From contig JAFZOC010000126.1 in assembly GCA_017550765.1 (NCBI GenBank), positions 1 through 6,157 on the forward strand: a stretch of DNA of 6,157 nucleotides. Direction: 5' to 3'. Source of the DNA: Oscillospiraceae bacterium (GTDB lineage: Bacteria; Bacillota_A; Clostridia; Oscillospirales; Oscillospiraceae). Numbering within the stretch: position 1 is the stretch's first letter; each line of letters starts with the position of its first letter. The notes beneath the pieces are model-generated. The model was not told the origin of the DNA. It made no database searches and saw only the letters and a list, made by a program, of their open reading frames with translations. Shown one piece after another: positions 1 to 4,436 of this stretch. The translations under genes and the position numbers were made by a program.

Positions 1-447
1 GACGCCGCCGGTGAGCACCTTGCAGCGGATCTCCGTGCCCTCGATCGCCTGGACCTGGAAGATCACCAGGCCGTTGTTGACCAGGATACGGTCGCCGGGG
101 GCCAGGTCGTCCGCCAGGCCCTTGTAGCTGACGGAGACGATGGACTCGTCGCCCTCCACGTCCCGGGTGGTGAAGGTGAAGTCGTCCCCGTCTTTCAGAC
201 TGATCTTCCCGCCTTTGAAGGTGCGGATCCGATACTCGGGGCCCTTGGTGTCCAGCATGATGGCGATGGGCAGGCCCAGTTCCTCCCGGATCGCCTTGAT
301 CATGTCGATCTTCTTCTGGTGTTCCTCGTGGGTGCCGTGGGAGAAGTTGAGCCTTGCCACGTTCAGGCCCTCCAGGCACATCTGCCGGAACACTTCCGGC
401 TTTTCGCTGGACGGGCCGATGGTGCAGACGATCTTGGTCATCCTCAT
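1..447 (-). CDS. pyk: Pyruvate kinase, N-terminal 149 residues (gene continues past left edge)
   Basis: Pyruvate kinase makes pyruvate and ATP from phosphoenolpyruvate and ADP, the last step of glycolysis, in the cytoplasm. The reverse strand reads MRMTKIVCTIGPSSEK, the classic family start. NVARLNFSHG follows (residues 29-38: substrate Arg32, and Asn34/Ser36 of the monovalent-cation site), then LDTKGPEYR (65-73: Asp66, Thr67, Lys68, Glu71). From about residue 75 the B domain begins (KISLKDGDDF, then SYKGLADDL and GDRILVNNGLV). The catalytic Lys and the C-terminal domain lie outside the window. Start choice: two ATGs, at 447 and 441, follow an in-frame TGA at 454-456. I chose 447 because the family normally begins MRxTKIVCTIGP. 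The nearest Shine-Dalgarno-like run (AAAGGA, about 462-467) is about 15 bases from 447, so the start is less certain than the identity. The gene is divergent from the exonuclease gene. One oddity is NN where the common family motif has DD (residues 124-125). Confidence 0.95.
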   Translation of the reverse strand, partial: MRMTKIVCTIGPSSEKPEVFRQMCLEGLNVARLNFSHGTHEEHQKKIDMIKAIREELGLPIAIMLDTKGPEYRIRTFKGGKISLKDGDDFTFTTRDVEGDESIVSVSYKGLADDLAPGDRILVNNGLVIFQVQAIEGTEIRCKVLTGGV

Positions 448-593
448 AGTCGATCACACGATCCTTTCTCGTTCGTTCTTCCGCCGGGACTGACGCAGCG
501 GAGCGCCGGGACGGAGCTCCGGCGCCTGTGGGAAGAGAGCCCGGCGGGCGCCTGCCCGGGCCGTATCCGCGCCCCGGGGATTTGTCTGACGCC
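448..593 (-). other. Long GC-rich untranslated leader of pyk
   Basis: If the promoter at 594-622 is right, the pyk mRNA begins near 587 and has about 140 untranslated bases. The leader has several inverted repeats. The clearest is GCGCCGG/CCGGCGC (503-509 with 519-525, 7 bp, 9-base loop). Another is GCCCGG/CCGGGC around 540-562 (minus-strand sense). None is followed by a T-run on either strand, so I do not call a terminator. I recognise no known riboswitch. No plausible gene lies here. Confidence 0.4.
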
Positions 594-622
594 AGTTTAT
601 CACATCTTCCGGGAAGGCTCAA
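594..622 (-). promoter_or_regulatory. Probable pyk promoter
   Basis: On the minus strand, TTGAGC (plus-strand 617-622) and TAAACT (594-599) are separated by 17 bases. The -10 is preceded by TGA, so it also fits the extended -10 form TGn. Each hexamer matches the housekeeping sigma consensus at 4 of 6 positions. It is the only reasonable promoter seen upstream of pyk. The predicted transcription start is near 587. Confidence 0.5.
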
Positions 623-629
623 GAGCAAG

Positions 630-646
630 TGCGCGCGAAGCGCGCA
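630..646. repeat. Perfect inverted repeat between the divergent promoters
   Basis: TGCGCGC (630-636), GAA (637-639) and GCGCGCA (640-646) form a perfect 7+7 inverted repeat with a 3-base centre. It lies 7 bases upstream of the pyk -35 and about 35 bases upstream of the exonuclease -10. It could be an operator for a dimeric regulator or a DNA hairpin: the core GCGAAGC is a sequence known to fold into an unusually stable mini-hairpin. The sequence after it (ATTTCCTTT) is too weak a T-run, and no gene lies upstream on the plus strand, so a terminator role is unlikely. No regulator family is recognised. Confidence 0.45.
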
Positions 647-680
647 ATTTCCTTTCGGGCTGGCGATCTCGCGGGATCTG

Positions 681-689
681 TGGTATGAT
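681..689 (+). promoter_or_regulatory. Probable extended -10 promoter of the exonuclease gene
   Basis: TGG directly followed by TATGAT (684-689) makes a good extended -10 element. The expected -35 position (about 661-666, TGGCGA) matches the consensus poorly (3 of 6), which is usual for extended -10 promoters. The same ten bases, TGGTATGATC, occur in the pyr promoter at 1419-1428. The predicted start is near 696, giving a leader of about 55 bases. Confidence 0.5.
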
Positions 690-700
690 CGGACGGGAGA

Positions 701-718
701 CCGGGCACATCCGCCCGG
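701..718 (+). other. Small hairpin in the exonuclease mRNA leader
   Basis: CCGGGC (701-706) pairs perfectly with GCCCGG (713-718) around a 6-base loop. It ends 16 bases before the Shine-Dalgarno run at 735-742 and has no T-run after it. It may protect the 5' end or tune translation, but in GC-rich DNA such hairpins can also arise by chance. Confidence 0.3.
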
Positions 719-750
719 ACCGGAGCGAAGAGACGGAGGAGGCAGACGGC

Positions 751-1290
751 ATGGGGGAGCGCTACATCGTATTCGACGTGGAGACGCCCAACAGATACAA
801 CAGCCGCATGAGCGCGATCGGCATCTGCGTGGTGGAGGACGGCCGCATCACGGAGGAGCGCTATTCCCTGGTGGACCCGGAACAGCCCTTCGACCCCTTC
901 AACACCAGACTGACGGGGATCGACGAGGAGACGGTCCGCGGCGCGCCGACCTTTCCGGAACTGTGGCCGCAGATCGAGCCGCTGCTGTCCTCGGGGATCC
1001 TGGTCGCCCACAACGCCAGCTTCGATATGAGCGTCCTGTGCAAGTGCCTGAGCGCCTATGAGATCCCGTGGGGGCCCTATGCCCGCTGCATCTGCACGGT
1101 GGTCATGGGCAGGAGACTGCTGCCGGGGATCAGCCACAAACTGAACGACCTGTGCGAGCGGTTCGGGATCTGCCTGGACCACCATCGGGCCGACAGCGAC
1201 AGCCACGCCTGCGCCGAGATCCTGATCCGCTACATGGAGAACGGCGCGTCGCCGAAAAAGTACATCCGGACCTATCGGACGGACCGGTGA
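751..1290 (+). CDS. DEDDh-family 3'-5' exonuclease (DnaQ-like, stand-alone)
   Basis: This 179-aa protein is a single RNase T/DnaQ-type exonuclease domain, expected to remove nucleotides from DNA or RNA 3' ends using two metal ions. The catalytic set is complete: Asp9 and Glu11 in VFDVET (Exo I), Asp92 in AHNASFD (Exo II), and His145 and Asp150 in HHRADSD (Exo III, H-x4-D). SHKLNDLCERFGI (128-140) is the usual segment before Exo III. There is no polymerase, helicase or BRCT part, so it is not PolC itself. It could be a proofreading epsilon-like factor, a repair nuclease or an oligoribonucleotide trimmer; the sequence does not decide. The ATG at 751 is supported by GGAGGAGG (735-742) eight bases upstream. 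The reading frame is open to 319, but that extension runs antisense through pyk and lacks family similarity. The gene has its own promoter and is followed by terminators, so it is probably monocistronic. Confidence 0.88.
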   Translation: MGERYIVFDVETPNRYNSRMSAIGICVVEDGRITEERYSLVDPEQPFDPFNTRLTGIDEETVRGAPTFPELWPQIEPLLSSGILVAHNASFDMSVLCKCLSAYEIPWGPYARCICTVVMGRRLLPGISHKLNDLCERFGICLDHHRADSDSHACAEILIRYMENGASPKKYIRTYRTDR

Positions 1291-1300
1291 CCGGCCGATC

Positions 1301-1337
1301 CGCCCCTTTGCGATGCGGCGCAGAGGGGCGTTTTTCT
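1301..1337 (+). terminator. Rho-independent terminator of the exonuclease gene
   Basis: CGCCCCTTTGCG (1301-1312) pairs with CGCAGAGGGGCG (1319-1330) over 12 bp with a single T-G wobble and a 6-base loop, followed by TTTTTCT. It begins 10 bases after the stop codon. This is a textbook intrinsic terminator. Confidence 0.92.
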
Positions 1338-1344
1338 ACGTAAA

Positions 1345-1383
1345 AGCGTGTCGGAAAAGCGACGCTCCGCCACGCTCTTTTTT
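1345..1383 (+). terminator. Second, tandem terminator-like hairpin
   Basis: AGCGTG (1345-1350) pairs with CACGCT (1371-1376). After one mismatch, CGG (1352-1354) pairs with CCG (1367-1369). The stem is followed by C and six Ts (1378-1383). The A-run before the stem gives a short T-run on the minus strand too, so it could work in both directions. It ends 14 bases before the pyr -35 box and would insulate the pyr promoter from read-through. Confidence 0.65.
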
Positions 1384-1397
1384 GGTCATTCTGCCGA

Positions 1398-1427
1398 TCG
1401 ACAAAAAAGCCCCCGGAATGGTATGAT
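1398..1427 (+). promoter_or_regulatory. Promoter of the pyr operon
   Basis: TCGACA (1398-1403) and TATGAT (1422-1427) each match the housekeeping sigma consensus at 5 of 6 positions, with an 18-base spacer. The -10 is preceded by TGG, the extended -10 motif. The predicted transcription start is near 1433-1435, directly at the base of the PyrR-binding hairpin. Confidence 0.8.
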
Positions 1428-1434
1428 CAGGGCA

Positions 1435-1465
1435 TCTTTAAGACGACCCAGAGAGATCGGCAAGA
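1435..1465 (+). promoter_or_regulatory. PyrR-binding loop (anti-antiterminator) of the pyr leader
   Basis: PyrR with bound UMP holds this type of RNA hairpin and thereby promotes termination. Seen here: a lower stem UCUU (1435-1438) with AAGA (1462-1465); a purine-rich 5' internal loop UAAGA (1439-1443) facing GC (1460-1461); an upper stem CGACC (1444-1448) with GAUCG (1455-1459) containing one C-A mismatch; and the hexaloop CAGAGA (1449-1454). The known Bacillus subtilis pyr binding loops have the same plan, with a CNGNGA hexaloop, a five-base upper stem and an asymmetric purine-rich internal loop below it. The upstream genes and the six pyr genes downstream fit. pyrR itself is not in this window. 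Confidence 0.82.
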
Positions 1466-1513
1466 GAAGAGAGACAGCCCCGTTTTCGGAGCTTTTTCGC
1501 CGTTCCTTGCCGG
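1457..1513 (+). promoter_or_regulatory. Antiterminator pairing of the pyr attenuator
   Basis: CGGCAAG (1458-1464) is an exact complement of CTTGCCG (1506-1512), and U1457-G1513 adds a wobble pair. The left strand is the 3' half of the PyrR loop; the right strand is the 5' half of the terminator. PyrR binding and this pairing are therefore mutually exclusive, as are this pairing and the terminator. Without PyrR-UMP the pairing should form and let RNA polymerase continue into pyrC. Confidence 0.7.
1476..1497 (+). terminator. Terminator-like hairpin inside the antiterminator loop
   Basis: AGCCCCG (1476-1482) pairs with CGGAGCT (1487-1493) with one C-A mismatch and a TTTT loop, followed directly by a T-run (to 1497). 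It may be a pause site, a leaky basal terminator, or simply the apical part of the antiterminator. It does not overlap either antiterminator strand, so it would not respond to PyrR in the usual way. Confidence 0.4.
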
Positions 1514-1540
1514 CCTGCCCGGTGAGGATCTTTGCTTTTT
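1504..1540 (+). terminator. Attenuation terminator upstream of pyrC
   Basis: TCCTTGCCGG (1504-1513) pairs with CCGGTGAGGA (1519-1528) over 10 bp, including two adjacent G-T wobbles, with a 5-base loop. It is followed by TCTTTGC and then five Ts (1536-1540). The T-rich tail is interrupted, so it is not the strongest terminator by itself. Its 5' arm is exactly the sequence captured by the antiterminator, which is the reason for calling it the regulated one. The T-run ends one base before the pyrC Shine-Dalgarno site. Confidence 0.65.
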
Positions 1541-1541
1541 C

Positions 1542-1546
1542 GGAGG
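1542..1546 (+). promoter_or_regulatory. Ribosome binding site that fixes the pyrC start
   Basis: GGAGG lies 8 bases before the ATG at 1555. The frame stays open back to 1348, but no such site precedes an earlier start, and the earlier stretch is occupied by the terminator, promoter and attenuator. Confidence 0.8.
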
Positions 1547-1554
1547 ACGACGCC

Positions 1555-2757
1555 ATGCCTGTGTTTGCCCGATACGAACAGATGGACGGCGCCGGCGCGC
1601 TGCCCGTCGTCGGCTGCGCCGCCTCCCCCCGCCAGGAGAAAACTGGATATTTCCGACTGCCCGGACTCTGCGATGTGCATGTGCACCTGCGAGAGCCGGG
1701 CTTTTCCTATAAGGAGACCATCCGCAGCGGCTCTCTGGCCGCCGCCCGGGGCGGCTTCACCGCCGTCTGCGCCATGCCCAACCTGGACCCGGTGCCGGAC
1801 AGCGTGGAGCACCTGGCCCTGGAGCGGGAGATCGTCGACCGGGACGCCGTCATCGATGTGCGGCCCTACGGCGCGATCACCGTGGGCGAGCGGGGCCGTC
1901 AGATCGCGGATCTGGAGGGCATGGCGCCATTCGTCGTCGCCTTCTCCGACGACGGGAAGGGCGTCCAGGACCGGGGCCTCATGCGGGAGGCCATGGTCCG
2001 GGCCAGGGCCCTGGGCAAGCTGCTCGCGGCCCACTGCGAGGACGAGAGCCTCCTGCGCGGCGGCACCATCCACGACGGGGCCTACGCCGCCGCCCACGGG
2101 CACAGAGGCATTTGCTCCGAGAGCGAGTGGCGGCCCATCGCCCGGGACCTGGAGCTCGTGGCGGAGACGGGCTGCGCCTACCACGTCTGCCATGTGTCCA
2201 CGAGAGAGTCCCTCCGCCTGATCCGCCAGGCCAAGAAAGACGGTCTGGACGTGAGCTGTGAGACCGCGCCCCACTATCTGCTGCTGGACGAGCGCGATCT
2301 GCAGGAGGACGGGCGCTTCAAGATGAACCCGCCGCTCCGCTCCCGGGAGGACCGGGAGGCCCTGCTGGAGGGGATCGCGGACGGGACCGTCGACTGCATC
2401 GCCACGGACCACGCCCCCCACAGCGCGGAGGAGAAGTCCCGGGGCCTCCGGGACAGCGCCTTCGGCGTCGTGGGCCTGGAGATCGCCTTCCCGCTGCTGT
2501 ACACCGGGCTGGTGAAGGGCGGCGTCCTCTCCCTGGCAGCGCTGACGGACCTGCTCTGCACGCGGCCCAGGGCCCGCTTCGGGATCCCCATGGGGGAGGA
2601 CTGGTCCCTCTGGGACCTGGAGGCGGCCTATACGATCGACCCGGCGGAGTTCCTCTCCCTGGGCCGGGCCACCCCCTTCGCCGGGCGGCAGGTCTGCGGC
2701 CGCTGCAAGGAGACAGTGTACCGGGGCCGGACCGTGTACCGGGACGGCGTCCGATGA
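1555..2757 (+). CDS. pyrC: Dihydroorotase (zinc amidohydrolase)
   Basis: This 400-aa enzyme cyclises N-carbamoyl-L-aspartate to dihydroorotate, the third step of UMP synthesis, in the cytoplasm. It is a TIM-barrel amidohydrolase of the Bacillus/Aquifex type. Visible motifs are DVHVHLREPG (40-49: metal ligands His42 and His44, substrate Arg46), AMPN (73-76), FSDDGKGV (130-137, with an Asp where other classes use carboxylated Lys), HCED (His160), HVCHVST (210-216, His213), KMNPPLR (256-262) and ATDHAPH (283-289, catalytic Asp285). The C-terminal strand region closes the protein (TPFAGRQV to VYRGRTVYRDGVR). The N-terminus is about 15 residues shorter before HVHLREPG than in typical members, which begin with a MxLIxNGRVIDP-type strand not seen here. 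The start at 1555 has GGAGG 8 bases upstream. It is the first gene after the PyrR attenuator. Its stop overlaps the ATG of a 13-codon mini-ORF. Confidence 0.95.
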   Translation: MPVFARYEQMDGAGALPVVGCAASPRQEKTGYFRLPGLCDVHVHLREPGFSYKETIRSGSLAAARGGFTAVCAMPNLDPVPDSVEHLALEREIVDRDAVIDVRPYGAITVGERGRQIADLEGMAPFVVAFSDDGKGVQDRGLMREAMVRARALGKLLAAHCEDESLLRGGTIHDGAYAAAHGHRGICSESEWRPIARDLELVAETGCAYHVCHVSTRESLRLIRQAKKDGLDVSCETAPHYLLLDERDLQEDGRFKMNPPLRSREDREALLEGIADGTVDCIATDHAPHSAEEKSRGLRDSAFGVVGLEIAFPLLYTGLVKGGVLSLAALTDLLCTRPRARFGIPMGEDWSLWDLEAAYTIDPAEFLSLGRATPFAGRQVCGRCKETVYRGRTVYRDGVR

Positions 2758-2795
2758 TCATGAAAACACGCAACTTTCGATACGCAAAAGAGTGA
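2754..2795 (+). CDS. Possible 13-codon mini-ORF joining pyrC to pyrK
   Basis: ATGA at 2754-2757 joins the pyrC stop to a start whose frame reads MIMKTRNFRYAKE and stops at 2793-2795, four bases before the pyrK ATG at 2800. A second ATG lies at 2760. No strong ribosome binding site precedes it, so it could only be translated by coupling to pyrC. It may hand ribosomes to pyrK, whose own site (AAAAGAG, within the mini-ORF) is weak. It could also be a chance frame in a short spacer; no peptide family is recognised. Confidence 0.2.
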   Translation: MIMKTRNFRYAKE

Positions 2796-2799
2796 CGCT

Positions 2800-3534
2800 A
2801 TGAAAAGAGCCATCTTCACCATCGCCGGGAACGAGGCCCTGACGGCCCGTTTCTCCCGCCTGCGCCTGACCGGGGACTGCTCCGGCATCGAACGGCCGGG
2901 CCAGTTCGTCGATATCGCCCTGCCCGGCTTCTTCCTGCGCCGGCCCTTCTCCGTCTGCGACTGGGAAGGGGAGCGCCTGGAGCTGATCGTGGAGCAGGCG
3001 GGCCAGGGCACCCAGCTGCTGCGCACGCTCAAAACGGGCACCGAACTGGACCTGCTCACGGGCCTGGGCAACGGCTTCGACCTGGACAGAGCGGGGCGTG
3101 AGCCCCTCCTGATCGGCGGCGGCAGCGGCGTCTCGCCTCTGCTGGGCCTGGCCCGGCGGCTGCTGGAACGCGGCTGCGCGCCCCGGGTGGTCCTGGGCTT
3201 CAGCAGCCGGGAGGATCTGATCCTGATGGACGAGTTCTTCCGCCTGGGCCTGGCCCCCACCGTCACCACCGAGGACGGCAGCTTCGGCATCCGGGGCCGG
3301 GCCACCGAGGCCATGGACGTGCCCCACAGCTTTTTCTACGCCTGCGGACCGGAGGGGATGCTCCGGGCCGTCTGCGCGGCGAGCCCCATGGACGGGCAGC
3401 TGAGCTTCGATGCCCGGATGGGCTGCGGCTTCGGCGCCTGCATGGGCTGCACCGAGCAGACCGCCGAGGGCCCCAGGCGGGTCTGCAAAGACGGTCCGGT
3501 CTTCGACAAGGAGGTGCTGCTATGGGCAGACTGA
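2800..3534 (+). CDS. pyrK: Dihydroorotate dehydrogenase B, electron transfer subunit
   Basis: PyrK takes electrons from the FMN of PyrD through a [2Fe-2S] cluster to FAD and on to NAD+, making the class 1B dihydroorotate dehydrogenase NAD-linked. The 244-aa protein is of ferredoxin-reductase type. It has an N-terminal flavin barrel with RRPFSV (47-52, FAD binding) and a nucleotide-binding domain starting at LLIGGGSGVSPLLGLA (103-118). ACGPEGML (181-188) follows. A C-terminal cluster site has Cys209, Cys214, Cys217 and Cys229 (C-x4-C-x2-C-x11-C) in MGCGFGACMGC...RVCKDGPVF. All four cysteines are present and the length is close to the Bacillus protein. The ATG at 2800 follows only a weak AAAAGAG site. 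The gene overlaps pyrD by 13 bases, fitting a fixed-ratio complex. Confidence 0.95.
   Translation: MKRAIFTIAGNEALTARFSRLRLTGDCSGIERPGQFVDIALPGFFLRRPFSVCDWEGERLELIVEQAGQGTQLLRTLKTGTELDLLTGLGNGFDLDRAGREPLLIGGGSGVSPLLGLARRLLERGCAPRVVLGFSSREDLILMDEFFRLGLAPTVTTEDGSFGIRGRATEAMDVPHSFFYACGPEGMLRAVCAASPMDGQLSFDARMGCGFGACMGCTEQTAEGPRRVCKDGPVFDKEVLLWAD
3508..3516 (+). promoter_or_regulatory. Nine-base Shine-Dalgarno site of pyrD inside pyrK
   Basis: AAGGAGGTG is fully complementary to the 16S rRNA anti-Shine-Dalgarno tail over nine bases and lies 5 bases from the pyrD ATG at 3522. It is encoded within the last codons of pyrK (DKEVLL). It is the strongest such site in the operon and fixes the pyrD start despite the 13-base gene overlap. 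Confidence 0.8.
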
Positions 3535-4436
3535 GCGTGGATCTCTGCGGGATCGAGCTGGACGCGCCCGTCATCCCCGCCTCCGGCACCTTCGGCTACG
3601 GCCACGAGATGGCCGAGCTCTACGACCTGGACATCCTGGGCTCCATCGCCCTGAAAGGCACCACCCGCCAGCCCCGCCTCGGCAACCCCACCCCCCGCAT
3701 CGCCGAGGCCCCGGCGGGCATGCTCAACGCCGTGGGGCTCCAGAACCCCGGCGTGGACGCGGTGATCGGGGAAGAGCTGCCGAAGCTGGCCAAGGTGTTC
3801 CACAAGCCCGTCATCGCCAACGTCAGCGGCTTCTCCGTCGAGGAGTACGCCGAGGTCGGCGCGAAGCTGGCCGCCCAGCCCCAGGTGGGCTGGCTGGAGG
3901 TCAACGTGAGCTGTCCCAACGTCCACGGGGGCGGCATGAGCTTCGGCACGGACCCGGCGGCCGCCGCGGCGGTGACGAGAGCCGTCCGCGCCGTCACGGA
4001 CAAGCCCCTGATCCTGAAGCTCTCCCCCAACGTGACGGATATCGTGTCCATCGCCCGGGCCTGCGAGGACGCCGGGGCCGACGCGGTGAGCCTCATCAAT
4101 ACGGTGCTGGCCCTGCGCATCGACCTGAAGACCCGCCGCCCGGTGCTCGCCAACGTCACCGGCGGCCTCTCCGGCCCCGCGATCTTCCCCCTGGCCCTGC
4201 GGATGGTCTGGCAGGTGTCCCGGGCGGTGCGGATCCCGGTGGTCGGCCTGGGGGGCGTTTCCTCCGCGGAGGACGTGGTGGAGATGATGCTGGCCGGGGC
4301 CACGGCGGTGCAGATCGGCGCCGCCGGCCTGAAAGACCCCTTCGCCTGCCGCGACATCATCCGGGCCCTGCCCGGGGTGCTGGACCGGCTGGGCATCGAG
4401 GATATCCGAGACATCATAGGAGGCGCACATGCCTAA
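3522..4436 (+). CDS. pyrD: Dihydroorotate dehydrogenase B, catalytic FMN subunit
   Basis: This 304-aa subunit oxidises dihydroorotate to orotate, passing electrons from FMN to PyrK. It is a class 1B enzyme (PyrDB): the catalytic base is a cysteine, Cys131, in NVSCPNVHGGG (128-138), rather than the serine of class 2. Other hallmarks are IPASGTFGYG (18-27), ALKGTTRQPRLGNPTPR (43-59, Lys45), MLNAVGLQNPG (67-77), ILKLSPNVTDI (164-174, Lys166), LINT (191-194), TGGLSGPA (213-220) and the phosphate-binding GLGGVSSAED (242-251) with VQIGAA (263-268). Length is normal for the family and no membrane segment is present, as expected for a soluble PyrD-PyrK heterotetramer. It overlaps pyrK by 13 bases and pyrF by 8. 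Confidence 0.96.
   Translation: MGRLSVDLCGIELDAPVIPASGTFGYGHEMAELYDLDILGSIALKGTTRQPRLGNPTPRIAEAPAGMLNAVGLQNPGVDAVIGEELPKLAKVFHKPVIANVSGFSVEEYAEVGAKLAAQPQVGWLEVNVSCPNVHGGGMSFGTDPAAAAAVTRAVRAVTDKPLILKLSPNVTDIVSIARACEDAGADAVSLINTVLALRIDLKTRRPVLANVTGGLSGPAIFPLALRMVWQVSRAVRIPVVGLGGVSSAEDVVEMMLAGATAVQIGAAGLKDPFACRDIIRALPGVLDRLGIEDIRDIIGGAHA

Noticed and set aside
439..441. Second ATG as the pyk start
   Set aside because: It is possible, but the family usually begins MRxTKIVCTIGP, which fits the ATG ending at 447 better. The difference is only two residues.
140..493. 117-codon plus-strand open frame opposite pyk
   Set aside because: It is the antisense of a clearly recognised pyruvate kinase start.
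503..525. GC-rich hairpin as a terminator
   Set aside because: No T-run follows on either strand.
319..750. Upstream extension of the exonuclease frame
   Set aside because: It runs antisense through pyk and across the divergent promoters; the exonuclease domain starts at 751 behind GGAGGAGG.
1348..1554. N-terminal extension of dihydroorotase by 69 codons in the same frame
   Set aside because: The stretch overlaps a terminator, the pyr promoter and the attenuator, shows no dihydroorotase similarity, and a strong GGAGG site precedes the ATG at 1555.
1438..2421. 327-codon minus-strand open frame opposite pyrC
   Set aside because: It is complementary to the pyrC coding sequence, rich in Gly, Val, Ala and His as expected of antisense frames in GC-rich DNA, and has no recognisable domain.
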